DNA from: Streptomyces parvus
Lineage (GTDB): Bacteria; Actinomycetota; Actinomycetes; Streptomycetales; Streptomycetaceae
Direction: 5' to 3'
DNA: 64,000 bases
NCBI RefSeq assembly: GCF_014648875.1
Contig: NZ_BMRY01000018.1
Span: 51,452 to 115,451, forward strand
Positions 51,398 through 60,760 of the stretch are shown here, piece after piece (position 1 is the stretch's first letter; each line of letters opens with the position of its first letter). Under the pieces are notes generated by a model. That model saw only the letters and a list, made by a program, of their open reading frames with translations. It did not search any database and was not told where the DNA came from. The position numbers and the translations under genes were made by a program.

Positions 51398-51540
51398 ACG
51401 GCCGGGGCCGACAGGAGCTGGACGACAAGGGCCCACCGGGGCTGCTGATCTCCATGGGCGCGACGACGTCGGCCATGTATGTGTGCCAGTGGGCGAACCG
51501 GTCGCTCCGCGGCATCGTGTCGGTCCGGAACGACCTGCGC

Positions 51541-53091
51541 TCAGCCCGCGCCGCCGGCTCCTTCCCGGTGGGTGAGACCGAACCTGCGCAGTGCCGCGAG
51601 GAATTCCCCGGGCCGGTCCGCATGGATCAGGTGTCCGGCGTCGACGGTGACCAGCTCGGCGTCCGGTATCGCGCGGACCATCCGCGCGAGCTGCTCCTGG
51701 TCGATGTGGCTGTCGGGCCCGCCGCCGATGACGAGGGTGGGCACGGTGATCTCCGGGAAGCGTTCACGGACGGCCGGGTCGGGGTTGTTCAACTGGGCGT
51801 CGATGTCGGGGACGACGGGCCAGTCGAAGTCGAGGTCGCCGTCGGGGCGGACAGAGGGCGCGCGGGGCGGGTCGAGCGGGAGGAGGGGCGGCGCGTCCTC
51901 GATGATCAGCCGGCCGATCAGGCCCGGTTCCCGCTGGGCCAGGAGGTAGGCGGCGACCCCGCCCATGGAGTGCCCGACGACGGTCGCCCCGGCGAGGTTG
52001 CGGGCTTCCAGGAAGGCATGGAGGTCGTCGCGGAACATCTCGAAGGAGTAGCGGCCGGGCCAGTCGCTCAGACCGTGGCCGCGGAAGTCGGGGGCGTACA
52101 CGCGGTGGTCGGCGGCCAGGTCCTGCGCGATCCGGGTCCAGGTCTCGCCGGAGCCCGCCCGGCCGTGCAGCAGGACGACGGGCGGGGCATCGGGGTCGCC
52201 CCACACCCGGTAGGACAGCCGGACCCCGCCCGCCTGGACGTTCAGGATCTCCGGGTCGAGGAAGGCCTCCACCGTACGGGCGAAGGCTCCGGGGTCGTCG
52301 AGCCACGGGAAGTGCCCGGCCCCGCGCTGGACGACGAACTCGGCGCCCGGGAAGAGCGCGGCGAGCTCCGTGGCCCGGTCCGGGCCGGGGTGGCCGTCGT
52401 ACTCCCCGGCGAGGACGAGGACCGGCACGGTCACCTCGCGCAGGGCGGCGGCGGTGGCGACGGGATCGAAGGCCCCTTCCTCGGCGTAGCGCCCGCGGGC
52501 TTCCGTGTTGGTCTGCCCGGCGGAGGCCTCGGCATGGGCGCGGGCCGCCTCGTCCCAGCGGCCGTAGGTGAGGGGCCGGACGGCGGGCCACAGCTCGGCG
52601 AACGGTCCCCCGGCGAGCAGCGCCTCCTGGGCGGCCCGTGCCTCGGGGTACCAGGGCTCGTCGCGCCGCAGTTCTGCGGCCTCGCGCAGGTCGTCGTCGG
52701 TCACTTCGATGCCCACGGCCCGGGTGCTGGGCGTGACCAGGGCCAGGGTGCGCAGCCGTTCCGGACGGCGGGCGGCGTACAGCAGGGCCAGGTCGGCTCC
52801 GGCGGAGTGCGCCAGTACGTCGATCCGCTCCAGGCCCAGGTGTTCGCGCAGGGCTTCGACGTCGTCGACGAGGCGGTCGCAGCGGTACGTCGAGGGGTCA
52901 TCGGGCACACCGGACGCCCCGGTGCCGCGCAGGTCCGGCAGGACGAGCCGGCGCCGGGCGGCGAGCCCTCCGAGGTCGCCGAGATACGCGCTCGCCCGCA
53001 TCGGCCCGCCGGGCAGACAGATCAGCGGTTCCCCCTCGCCCACCAGGTGATAGGCGAGCAGGGTCTTGTCGTACGCGGAGAAGGTCGGCAT
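51541..53091 (-). CDS. Fusion of two alpha/beta hydrolases
   Basis: The 516-residue protein carries two complete alpha/beta-hydrolase domains in tandem. The first (1-275) has LICLPGGPMRASAYLGDLGGL, the elbow AHSAGADLA and GAGHFPWLDD. The second (from about 283, VQAGGVRLSYRVWGDPDAPPVVLLHGRAGSGETW) has GHSMGGVAAY and AGHLIHADRPGEFL. Each half has the size and motifs of a stand-alone enzyme, so this is a gene fusion joined at FLDPEILNVQ. Start ATG 53091 or 53100. No function can be named; it is convergent with the FadD19-like gene. Confidence 0.83.
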   Translation of the reverse strand: MPTFSAYDKTLLAYHLVGEGEPLICLPGGPMRASAYLGDLGGLAARRRLVLPDLRGTGASGVPDDPSTYRCDRLVDDVEALREHLGLERIDVLAHSAGADLALLYAARRPERLRTLALVTPSTRAVGIEVTDDDLREAAELRRDEPWYPEARAAQEALLAGGPFAELWPAVRPLTYGRWDEAARAHAEASAGQTNTEARGRYAEEGAFDPVATAAALREVTVPVLVLAGEYDGHPGPDRATELAALFPGAEFVVQRGAGHFPWLDDPGAFARTVEAFLDPEILNVQAGGVRLSYRVWGDPDAPPVVLLHGRAGSGETWTRIAQDLAADHRVYAPDFRGHGLSDWPGRYSFEMFRDDLHAFLEARNLAGATVVGHSMGGVAAYLLAQREPGLIGRLIIEDAPPLLPLDPPRAPSVRPDGDLDFDWPVVPDIDAQLNNPDPAVRERFPEITVPTLVIGGGPDSHIDQEQLARMVRAIPDAELVTVDAGHLIHADRPGEFLAALRRFGLTHREGAGGAG

Positions 53092-53216
53092 ACGCCCCAT
53101 CCAAACAGGAAGCCGTGAGCGGGCACAGCGGACTTCGCCGCGGGCTGATCGGCTCCGGACGCCGCGCGCCTCTTGCCAGCACCCCCGGCCGCCTGAATTA
53201 CTGCTCCCAGGAAGAT

Positions 53217-53234
53217 CGACCGAATGATCGGTCG
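53217..53234. promoter_or_regulatory. Palindromic TetR-type operator before paaK
   Basis: CGACCGA-ATGA-TCGGTCG is a perfect inverted repeat 26 bp before the paaK start. The ACCGA/TCGGT arms resemble operators recalled for TetR-family PaaR regulators of phenylacetate genes. A related ACCGA-N5-CGGT site lies at 56633. Confidence 0.6.
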
Positions 53235-53260
53235 CCCGGTCCGGGAGAGGAAGGGTCCTG

Positions 53261-54562
53261 ATGACGGCCATGCTGGACGCGGCGGAACGGCTCGGCCGGG
53301 GCGAGCTGGAGGCCCTGCAACTGGAACGGCTGCGGTCCACGCTGCGGCACGCCCACGACAACGTTCCCTTCTACCGCGACGCTTTCGACCGCGCGGGACT
53401 GAAGCCCGAGGACTGCCGCACGCTCGCGGATCTGGCCCGGTTCCCGTTCACCGCGAAGACGGATCTGCGGGACAACTACCCCTTCGGGATGTTCGCCGTA
53501 CCGGAGCACGAGGTGCGCAGGATCCACGCCTCCAGCGGCACGACGGGGCGGCCGACGGTCGTCGGATACACCGAACGGGACCTGGACACCTGGGCGGACG
53601 TCGTGGCCCGGTCGATCCGGGCGGCGGGCGGGCGGCCCGGTCACAAGGTCCATGTGGCGTACGGCTACGGCCTGTTCACCGGTGGTCTCGGGGCGCATTA
53701 CGGGGCGGAGCGGCTCGGCTGCACGGTGATCCCGGCCTCCGGGGGCATGACCGCGCGGCAGGTGCAGCTGATCCAGGACTTCCGGCCCGAGATCATCATG
53801 ATCACGCCGTCGTACATGCTGACGCTGCTGGACGAGTTCGAGCGGCAGGGGGTCGATCCGCGTTCGACGTCCCTGAAGGTCGGGATCTTCGGTGCGGAGC
53901 CGTGGACCGAGGGGATGCGGGCGGAGATCGAGGAGCGGTTCGCGATCGACGCGGTGGACATATACGGGCTCTCGGAGGTGATGGGCCCGGGGGTGGCGCA
54001 GGAGTGCGTGGAGACGAAGGACGGGCTGCACATCTGGGAGGACCACTTCTATCCGGAGGTGGTGGACCCGTTCACCGGTGAGGTGCTGCCGGACGGTGAG
54101 GAGGGGGAGCTGGTCTTCACCTCGCTGACCAAGGAGGCGATGCCGGTGATCCGTTACCGGACCCGGGACCTGACGCGGCTGTTGCCGGGGACGGCGCGGA
54201 CGTTCCGGCGGATGGAGAAGGTCACCGGCCGCAGCGACGACATGGTGATCCTGCGCGGGGTGAACCTCTTCCCCACCCAGATCGAGGAGATCGTGCTCCG
54301 GACGCCGGGCGTCGCCCCGCACTTCCAGCTGCGGCTGACCCGCGACGGGCGGCTGGACGCGCTGACGGTCCTCGCGGAGGCGCGGGCGGACGCGACGACC
54401 GACGAGCGGGAGAAGGCGGCGCGGGCCATCGCGGCGGCGGTGAAGGACGGCGTCGGCGTGTCGGTGAACGTCGAGGTCGTGGATCCGGAGACGCTGGAGC
54501 GTTCGGTGGGCAAGATCCGACGGATCGTGGACCTGCGGGAAAAGGGGTCCGGCACGGGGTGA
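53261..54562 (+). CDS. paaK: Phenylacetate-CoA ligase
   Basis: The 433-residue PaaK-type ANL enzyme has LRHAHDNVPFYRDAFDRAG and FPFTAKTDLRDNYPFGMFA at the start. It then shows the P-loop SSGTTGRPTVVGYTERDLD, YGLSEVMGPGVAQEC, TKEAMPVIRYRTRDL, and the C-terminal hinge GRSDDMVILRGVNLFPTQIE. It activates phenylacetate or related aryl acids to their CoA esters. No paaABCDE epoxidase genes are in the window, so the product enters either a distant pathway or a different one. GAGAGGAAGGG precedes the ATG. Confidence 0.93.
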   Translation: MTAMLDAAERLGRGELEALQLERLRSTLRHAHDNVPFYRDAFDRAGLKPEDCRTLADLARFPFTAKTDLRDNYPFGMFAVPEHEVRRIHASSGTTGRPTVVGYTERDLDTWADVVARSIRAAGGRPGHKVHVAYGYGLFTGGLGAHYGAERLGCTVIPASGGMTARQVQLIQDFRPEIIMITPSYMLTLLDEFERQGVDPRSTSLKVGIFGAEPWTEGMRAEIEERFAIDAVDIYGLSEVMGPGVAQECVETKDGLHIWEDHFYPEVVDPFTGEVLPDGEEGELVFTSLTKEAMPVIRYRTRDLTRLLPGTARTFRRMEKVTGRSDDMVILRGVNLFPTQIEEIVLRTPGVAPHFQLRLTRDGRLDALTVLAEARADATTDEREKAARAIAAAVKDGVGVSVNVEVVDPETLERSVGKIRRIVDLREKGSGTG

Positions 54563-54568
54563 ACAGCG

Positions 54569-55069
54569 GTGCTGACCGGCGCTGTTCACCCCGCCGCAAC
54601 ACCCGTTCCCACCATGCAGAACATCACCCTGGCCCCGCGCCGGGTCCACGGGCTCTCCCGGGCCCGGGCCGAGACGGACGCCCGGGAGCTGCTGGAGCGG
54701 CTGGGGCTCGGGGCGAAGGCGGACGAGTATCCGGACCGGCTCAGCGGCGGGCAGCAGCAGCGGGCCGCGATCGTGCGGGCGCTGGCCGTACGCCCCCGGC
54801 TGCTGCTCCTGGACGAGATCACGGCGGCGCTCGACCCGGAGCTGGTGGGCGAAGTGCTCGGCCTCGTCCGGGAGGTGAAGGAGGACGGCATGACGATGGT
54901 GATCGCCACGCACGAGATGGCGTTCGCGCGTGAGGTCGCCGACCAGGTGTGTTTCCTGGACGCCGGGGTGGTGCTGGAGCGCGGCACGCCCGAGGAGGTG
55001 TTCGGCGCGCCGCGCGAGGAGCGCACGCAGCGGTTCCTGCGGCGGATCGTGGCGGCGGGGCGGCTGTAG
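54569..55069 (+). pseudogene. 5'-truncated amino-acid-type ABC ATPase gene
   Basis: From about codon 16 the frame is a normal GlnQ/polar-amino-acid ATPase: QNITLAPRRVHGLSRARAE, the signature SGGQQQR, Walker B LLLLDEITAALDPE and the H-loop THEMAFAREVADQVCFLD. It ends GAPREERTQRFLRRIV. The first 90 or so residues, with the Walker A and Q-loop, are missing; upstream lies intact paaK. The product could not bind ATP properly. No permease or binding-protein gene is nearby. It is a remnant, most likely of a rearrangement. Confidence 0.85.
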
Positions 55070-55080
55070 GACCGCCGGTT

Positions 55081-56586
55081 TCAGGTCAGCTCGTCCCGCA
55101 GTTGCCGCTTGAGGATCTTCCCGCTGGCGTTGCGCGGCAGTTGGTCGACGAACACCACACGCTTGGGCGCTTTGAAGGCGGTGAGCTTCTCGCGGGCGTG
55201 GGCGATGAGTTCGCTCTCCGCCACGCTCGCCTCGGCGCGCCGGACGACGACGGCGGTGACGGCCTCGATCCAGCGGTCGTCGGGGAGGCCGATGACGGCG
55301 GTCTCGGCGACGGCGGGGTGGGTGTAGAGGGCGTCCTCGACCTGACGGGAGGCGACGAGGACGCCGCCGGAGTTGATGACGTCCTTGACCCGGTCGACGA
55401 CGGTGAGGAAACCCTCGGCGTCGCGGACGGCGAGGTCGCCGGAGCGGAACCAGCCGTCGCGGAAGGCCTCCGCGGTCTCCTCGGGCTTCTCCCAGTAGCC
55501 GGAGCACAGTTGGGGCGATCGGTAGACGACCTCACCGGGGGTGCCGTCGGGGACGTCCTCGCCCTTCTCGTCGACGACGCGGGCCTCCACGAAGAGGACC
55601 GGGCGGCCGCAGGACTCCATGCGGCCCTCGTGCTCGTCGGGGCCCAGCACGGTCGCCAGCGGGCCGATCTCGCTCTGCCCGAAGCAGTTGAAGAAGGCCA
55701 GGTGCGGCAGCCGTTCGCGCAGGCGCTCCAGGACGGGGACGGGCATGACCGAGGCCCCGTAGAACGCCTTCCGCAGTCCGCCGAGGTCCCGGGTGGTGAA
55801 CTGGGGGTGGTTGGCGAGGGCGATCCAGACGGTGGGCGGGGCGAACAGACTCTCGGCCAGGCCCTGTTCGACGAGGTCGAAGACCGAGACGGCGTCCGGC
55901 GCGTCCAGGATGGTGTTCTCCGCGCCCACCGCCAGATAGGGCAGCAGGAACACATGCATCTGGGCCGAGTGGTAGAGCGGCAGCGAGTGCACGGGCCGGT
56001 CGGCGGCGGCGAGGCCGAGCGCGGTGATCGCGCTGACGTACTCGTGGACCAGGGCCCCGTGCGTCATCATCGCGCCCTTGGGCAGGGCGGTGGTGCCGGA
56101 GGTGTACAGCAGTTGCACCAGGTCGTCGGCGGCGGGCGGGCGCTCCGGGGTGAAGGGCCGTTCCGTCTCCAGGGCGTCGAGCAGCGAACCGGGAGCGTCC
56201 CGCAGCGCGCGTACGGTACGGCCGGCGGGGAGCCGCCCGGCGAGGTCCGGGTCGGTCAGCACGAGGGAGGAGCCGGACTGGTCGAGGAGGTAGGCCAGGT
56301 CGTCACCGGTGAGGTTCTGGTTGACCGGCACATGCACGAACCCGGCCCGGGCGCAGGCGAGGAAGCCGATCAGATAGGCGTCCGAGTTGTGTGCGTAGGC
56401 GGCCACCCGGTCGCCGGGGGCGAGTCCGTGGTCCTCGGTGAGGACGGCGGCGGCCGTGGAGACCGCGGCGTCCAGGGAACGGTAGGTCCAGGCCCGGCCG
56501 GCGTACCGCACGGCGGTGCGTTCGGGGGTGCGCCGGGCGCTGCGGGTGAGGACGCCGTCGACTGTGCTGCTGCGTACACCTGTCAT
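55081..56586 (-). CDS. Acyl-CoA synthetase (AMP-forming, FadD-type)
   Basis: The 501-residue ANL ligase has the P-loop LYTSGTTALPKGAMMTHGALVHEY, the substrate region YHSAQMHVFLLPYLAVGAEN, FFNCFGQSEIGPLATVLG, the A8 motif GDLAVRDAEGFLTVVDRVKDVINSGGV and the lysine in NASGKILKRQL. It is a typical medium/long-chain or aryl acid activator; the chain specificity is not predictable. It is divergent from the secreted acylase, with a palindromic site in the 154-bp space between them. Confidence 0.88.
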   Translation of the reverse strand: MTGVRSSTVDGVLTRSARRTPERTAVRYAGRAWTYRSLDAAVSTAAAVLTEDHGLAPGDRVAAYAHNSDAYLIGFLACARAGFVHVPVNQNLTGDDLAYLLDQSGSSLVLTDPDLAGRLPAGRTVRALRDAPGSLLDALETERPFTPERPPAADDLVQLLYTSGTTALPKGAMMTHGALVHEYVSAITALGLAAADRPVHSLPLYHSAQMHVFLLPYLAVGAENTILDAPDAVSVFDLVEQGLAESLFAPPTVWIALANHPQFTTRDLGGLRKAFYGASVMPVPVLERLRERLPHLAFFNCFGQSEIGPLATVLGPDEHEGRMESCGRPVLFVEARVVDEKGEDVPDGTPGEVVYRSPQLCSGYWEKPEETAEAFRDGWFRSGDLAVRDAEGFLTVVDRVKDVINSGGVLVASRQVEDALYTHPAVAETAVIGLPDDRWIEAVTAVVVRRAEASVAESELIAHAREKLTAFKAPKRVVFVDQLPRNASGKILKRQLRDELT

Positions 56587-56632
56587 GGCGTGATCCTGTG
56601 CGGGGCGGGCCCCGGGGGTCAAGAGGCCGGAT

Positions 56633-56646
56633 ACCGACCGGACGGT
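56633..56646. promoter_or_regulatory. ACCGA-N5-CGGT site between fadD and the acylase gene
   Basis: ACCGACCGGACGGT fits the register of the paaK operator (ACCGAATGATCGGT): identical ends and a 5-base centre. It is 47 bp before the fadD start and 95 bp before the acylase start, so it could serve both. It is shorter and less perfect than the paaK site. Confidence 0.4.
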
Positions 56647-56740
56647 TGACAGTTGCCGGGGATCCCTGGCTGAGTGGCGCGTGGCTGTCCGGACGGTCCG
56701 GTCAACCGCCGGTGCCACCCGCACCGTTGGGAGGAACGCC

Positions 56741-59155
56741 TTGAGAACGCGATACCGTCTGAGACTGCTCGGGGTTGCCGGACTCGCCCTGTTCACCGTG
56801 TCGGCGTCGCTGCCGCCGGCCACCGCATCCGGGGCGGGACAGGAGCGGCACCCGTCCGGCGGTGGGCTCTCCGCCGTCGTCCGGTACACGGAGTACGGCA
56901 TTCCGCACATCGTGGCCAAGGACTACGCGCAGCTCGGCTTCGGCACCGGCTGGGCGCAGGCAGCCGACCAGGTGTGCACGCTGGCGGACGGCTTCCTCAC
57001 GGTGCGCGGGGAGCGGTCGAGGTTCTTCGGGCCGGACGCGGCCACGGACTTCTCGCTGTCCTCGGCGGCGACGAACCTCTCCAGCGATCTGTACTTCCGG
57101 GGCGTCCGGGACAGCGGGACGGTGGAGAAGCTGCTGAAGGTCTCCGCGCCCGCCGGTCCGAGCCGGGACGTGAAGGAGACGATGCGCGGGTTCGCCGCCG
57201 GGTACAACGCGTGGATCGCGCAGAACCGGATCACCGATCCGGCCTGCCGGGGCGCGTCCTGGGTGCGCCCGGTGACGGCGCTGGACGTGGCGGCGCGGGG
57301 GTACGCGCTGGCGGTGCTCGGCGGCCAGGGGCGCGGGACCGACGGCATCACCGCCGCGCAGCCGCCGACCGCCGCTCCTCCGGCGGCCGGGGTCACGCCC
57401 GAGGAGGCGGCGTCGGCGGCGAAGCGGCTGCTGTCGGCGCAGAACGCGGACATGGGGTCCAACGCGGTGGCCTTCGACGGCTCCACCACGGTGAACGGGC
57501 GCGGGCTGCTGCTGGGCAACCCGCACTACCCGTGGCAGGGCGGACGCCGCTTCTGGCAGTCGCAGCAGACGATCCCCGGGGAGCTGAACGTGTCGGGCGC
57601 GTCGCTGCTGGGCGCGACGACGATCTCGATCGGGCACAACGCGGATGTGGCGTGGAGCCATACCGTCGCCACCGGCGTGACACTGAATCTCCATCAGCTC
57701 ACCCTCGACCCGGCCGACCCGACCGTCTATCTGGTGGACGGCAAGCGGGAGCGGATGACGAAGCGGACGGTGAGCGTCCCGGTGAAGGGCGCGGCCGACG
57801 TGACCCGGACCCAGTGGTGGACCCGCTACGGGCCGGTGACCACGTCGATGGGTGCGGCGCTGCCGTTGCCGTGGACGGCGACGACGGCGTACGCGCTCAA
57901 CGACCCCAACGCGACGAATCTGCGGATGGCGGACACGGGGCTGGGCTTCAGCAAGGCCCGGAGCACGAAGGACGTCGAACGGTCGCTGCACCGGAATCAG
58001 GGCATGCCGTGGGTGAACACGATCGCGGCGGACCGGGCCGGGCACTCGTTCTTCGCCCAGTCGCAGGTGCTGCCGAGGATCACGGACGACCTGGCGGAGC
58101 GCTGCTCGACCCCGCTGGGCCGGGCCACCTACCCCGCCTCCGGCCTCGCGATCCTCGACGGTTCGCGGAAGGACTGCGCCCTGGGCAGTGACCGGGACGC
58201 GGTGCAGCCGGGGATCTTCGGCCCGGGCCGGATGCCGGTGCTCAAGAACCTGCCGTACGTGGAGAACTCCAACGACAGCGCGTGGCTGACCAACGCGGAC
58301 CGGCCGCTCACCGGGTACGAGCGGGTCTTCGGCACGATCGCGACACCCCGGTCGATGCGGACGCGGGGCGCGATCGAGGACGTCGCGTCGATGGCGGACA
58401 AGGGCCGCCTCAAGGTCTCCGACCTTCAGCGGCAGCAGTTCGCCAACCGGGCGCCGGCCGGGGATCTGGCCGCGTCGGAGGTGGCGAAGTGGTGCGCCGC
58501 GCTGCCGGGCGGTACGGCGGTGGGCACCGGCGGTACGCCCGTCGACGTCTCGGACGCCTGCACGGTGCTCCGGCGCTGGGACCGGAGCGTGGACAGCGAC
58601 AGCCGGGGCGCGCTGCTCTTCGACCGGTTCTGGCGTAAGGCGTCGTCGGTGCCGGCGGCCGAGCTGTGGAAGACCCCGTTCGACCCGGCCGATCCGGTGC
58701 GCACCCCGCGCGGCCTCAACACCGCGGCGCCCGGCGTGGGCAGGGCCCTGGCGGACGCGGTGGCGGAGCTGCGGGCGGCGGGGATCGCGCTGGACGCGCC
58801 GCTGGGCAGGCACCAGTTCGTCGTACGCAACGGCAAGCGGCTGCCGATCGGCGGCGGGACGGAGTCGCTGGGCATCTGGAACAAGACCGAGCCCGTGTGG
58901 AACGCGGCGGGCGGTGGTTATACGGAGGTGTCGTTGGGCTCCAGCTACATCCAGGCGGTCGGCTGGGACGACAGCCGCTGCCCGGTGGCACGGACGCTGC
59001 TGACGTACTCCCAGTCGGAGAACCCGAAGTCCCCGCACTTCAGCGACCAGACCCGGCTGTACGCGGGTGAGCGCTGGGTGACGTCCCGGTTCTGCGAGAA
59101 GGACATCGCACGCTCGCCGGACCTGCGGGTGGTGCGGGTGCACGAGCGGCGGTAG
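56741..59155 (+). CDS. Secreted penicillin-acylase-family amidase (aculeacin/AHL acylase-like)
   Basis: TTG 56741 is the start because GGGAGG sits 6 bp before it; the in-frame region upstream has no support. A signal peptide (RLLGVAGLALFTVSASLPPATA) is followed by the alpha-chain (YTEYGIPHIVAKDYAQLGFGTGWAQAADQ). An internal processing site GSNAVAFDGS then makes the serine the N-terminal nucleophile of the beta-chain, and GNPHYPWQGGRRFWQ is diagnostic. Relatives include aculeacin acylase, S. lavendulae penicillin V acylase and AhlM; all remove fatty or aryl acyl chains from amides. Released acids could feed the adjacent synthetases. Confidence 0.9.
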   Translation: MRTRYRLRLLGVAGLALFTVSASLPPATASGAGQERHPSGGGLSAVVRYTEYGIPHIVAKDYAQLGFGTGWAQAADQVCTLADGFLTVRGERSRFFGPDAATDFSLSSAATNLSSDLYFRGVRDSGTVEKLLKVSAPAGPSRDVKETMRGFAAGYNAWIAQNRITDPACRGASWVRPVTALDVAARGYALAVLGGQGRGTDGITAAQPPTAAPPAAGVTPEEAASAAKRLLSAQNADMGSNAVAFDGSTTVNGRGLLLGNPHYPWQGGRRFWQSQQTIPGELNVSGASLLGATTISIGHNADVAWSHTVATGVTLNLHQLTLDPADPTVYLVDGKRERMTKRTVSVPVKGAADVTRTQWWTRYGPVTTSMGAALPLPWTATTAYALNDPNATNLRMADTGLGFSKARSTKDVERSLHRNQGMPWVNTIAADRAGHSFFAQSQVLPRITDDLAERCSTPLGRATYPASGLAILDGSRKDCALGSDRDAVQPGIFGPGRMPVLKNLPYVENSNDSAWLTNADRPLTGYERVFGTIATPRSMRTRGAIEDVASMADKGRLKVSDLQRQQFANRAPAGDLAASEVAKWCAALPGGTAVGTGGTPVDVSDACTVLRRWDRSVDSDSRGALLFDRFWRKASSVPAAELWKTPFDPADPVRTPRGLNTAAPGVGRALADAVAELRAAGIALDAPLGRHQFVVRNGKRLPIGGGTESLGIWNKTEPVWNAAGGGYTEVSLGSSYIQAVGWDDSRCPVARTLLTYSQSENPKSPHFSDQTRLYAGERWVTSRFCEKDIARSPDLRVVRVHERR

Positions 59156-59161
59156 CGCACG

Positions 59162-59198
59162 TCCGGGAGGGGCGCGCCGCCCGCACGCCCCTCCCGGA
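59162..59198. terminator. Terminator between the acylase and fadD8-like genes
   Basis: TCCGGGAGGGGCG and CGCCCCTCCCGGA form a perfect 13-bp stem with an 11-base loop between two convergent genes. Confidence 0.75.
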
Positions 59199-59209
59199 AC
59201 CCGCTCCGG

Positions 59210-60760
59210 CTACAGAGGTCGCTCGAAGCCCTCCCAGTACGGTTCACGCAGTCGCCGTTTGTAGAGCTTGCCGTTGGGGTCGCGGGGCATCGCGGTGATG
59301 AAGTCCAGGCTCCGGGGCCGTTTGTAGCCGGCGAGCCGCTCCTCGCAGTGGGCGAGGATCTCGGCGGCGAGTTCGTCCGACGGTGCGTGGCCCTCGGCCG
59401 GTTCGACGACGGCCTTGACCTCCTCGCCCCGGTCGGCGTGCGGGATGCCGAAGGCGGCGGCGTCCGCGACGGCGGGGTGGGTGAGCAGGGCGGACTCGAT
59501 CTCGGCGGGGTAGATGTTGACGCCCCCGGCGATGATCATGTCGATCTTGCGGTCACGGAGGAAGAGGTAGCCGTCCGCGTCGAGCACACCGAGGTCGCCG
59601 ACGGTGAAGAAGTCGCCGATGCGGTTCTTGCGGGTCTTGGTCTCGTCCTTGTGGTAGCTGAAGCCGCCGGTGCTCATCTTCATGTAGACGGTGCCCAGTT
59701 CGCCCGCCGGGAGCCGGTTGCCGTCGTCGTCGAACACGGCCAGCTCGCTGATCGGCCAGGCCTTGCCGACGGTTCCGGGCTTCTTCAGCCAGTCCTCGGC
59801 GGTGGCGAACGCCCCGCCGCCCTCGCTCGCCGCGTAGTACTCCTCGACGCAGCTCCCCCACCAGTCGATCATGGCGCGTTTGACGTGGTCGGGGCAGGGG
59901 GCGGCCCCGTGGATGGCGTGCCGCATCGAGGAGACGTCGTAGCGGGCCCTGACCTCCTCGGGCAGGGCGAGCAGCCGGTGGAACTGGGTCGGGACCATAT
60001 GGGTGTGGGTGCAGCGGTGGACGTCGATGAGGCGGAGCATCTCCTCGGGGGCCCAGCCGTCCATCAGGACCAGCGGGTGGCCGATGTGCAGGGCCGCGCC
60101 CGCGAATTGGAGGACGGCGGTGTGGTAGAGCGGCGAGCAGACGAGGTGGACGTTGTCGTCGAAGGGCCGGATGCCGAAGATGCCGAGGAACCCGCCGAGG
60201 TACGTCTCCTCGGGGCGTTTGCCGGGCAGCGGCCGGCGGATGCCGCGCGGGCGGCCGGTGGTGCCCGAGGTGTAGTTCATGACCCAGCCCAGGGTGCGGC
60301 CCTCGGGCGGGCCGGCGGGGTGGCCGTCGAGCAGGTCGGCGTACGGGCGGCTGCCGGGGACCGCGCCGACGCCGTAGCGGTGGCTCGTGGGCAGCCCCGC
60401 CTCGTCGGCGGCGGCCGTCGCGGCGGTGGCGAAGCGTTCGTGGGCGATCAGGACGCGGGCGCCCGAGTCGGCGACGATCCAGGCGATCTCGGGGCCGACG
60501 AGGTGGTGGTTGACGGGCACGAGGTAGAAGCCGGCCTGCGAGGCGGCGAGGTGGGCGGTGAGGAGTTCGACGCCGTTGGGCAGCACGACGGCGAACGCGT
60601 CGCCCTCGCGCAGTCCGGCCGCGCGCAGCCCGTGGACCATGCGGTTGACGTCGGTGTGGAGCCGGCCCGCGCTCCACTCCTCGCCGTCGGGGGCGATCAG
60701 GACGGTGCGGTCGGGGTCGGCGGCGGCCTGGGCCCAGAAGCCGTTGGGCGGCTGGTTCAC
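59210..60760 (-). CDS. Acyl-CoA synthetase (FadD8-like)
   Basis: The 516-residue ANL ligase starts at GTG 60760 after GGAAGGAG. It shows the P-loop NYTSGTTGRPRGIRRPLPGK, SPLYHTAVLQFAGAALHIGHPLVLMD, EYYAASEGGGAFATAEDWLKKPGTVGK, the A8 motif GDLGVLDADGYLFLRDRKIDMIIAGGVNIYPAEIE and the terminal lysine in DPNGKLYKRRL. The GRPRGIRRPL form is usual in actinobacterial FadD8/FadD4-type enzymes. The start overlaps the stop of the nitronate monooxygenase gene (GTGA), so the two are coupled. Confidence 0.87.
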   Translation of the reverse strand: MNQPPNGFWAQAAADPDRTVLIAPDGEEWSAGRLHTDVNRMVHGLRAAGLREGDAFAVVLPNGVELLTAHLAASQAGFYLVPVNHHLVGPEIAWIVADSGARVLIAHERFATAATAAADEAGLPTSHRYGVGAVPGSRPYADLLDGHPAGPPEGRTLGWVMNYTSGTTGRPRGIRRPLPGKRPEETYLGGFLGIFGIRPFDDNVHLVCSPLYHTAVLQFAGAALHIGHPLVLMDGWAPEEMLRLIDVHRCTHTHMVPTQFHRLLALPEEVRARYDVSSMRHAIHGAAPCPDHVKRAMIDWWGSCVEEYYAASEGGGAFATAEDWLKKPGTVGKAWPISELAVFDDDGNRLPAGELGTVYMKMSTGGFSYHKDETKTRKNRIGDFFTVGDLGVLDADGYLFLRDRKIDMIIAGGVNIYPAEIESALLTHPAVADAAAFGIPHADRGEEVKAVVEPAEGHAPSDELAAEILAHCEERLAGYKRPRSLDFITAMPRDPNGKLYKRRLREPYWEGFERPL

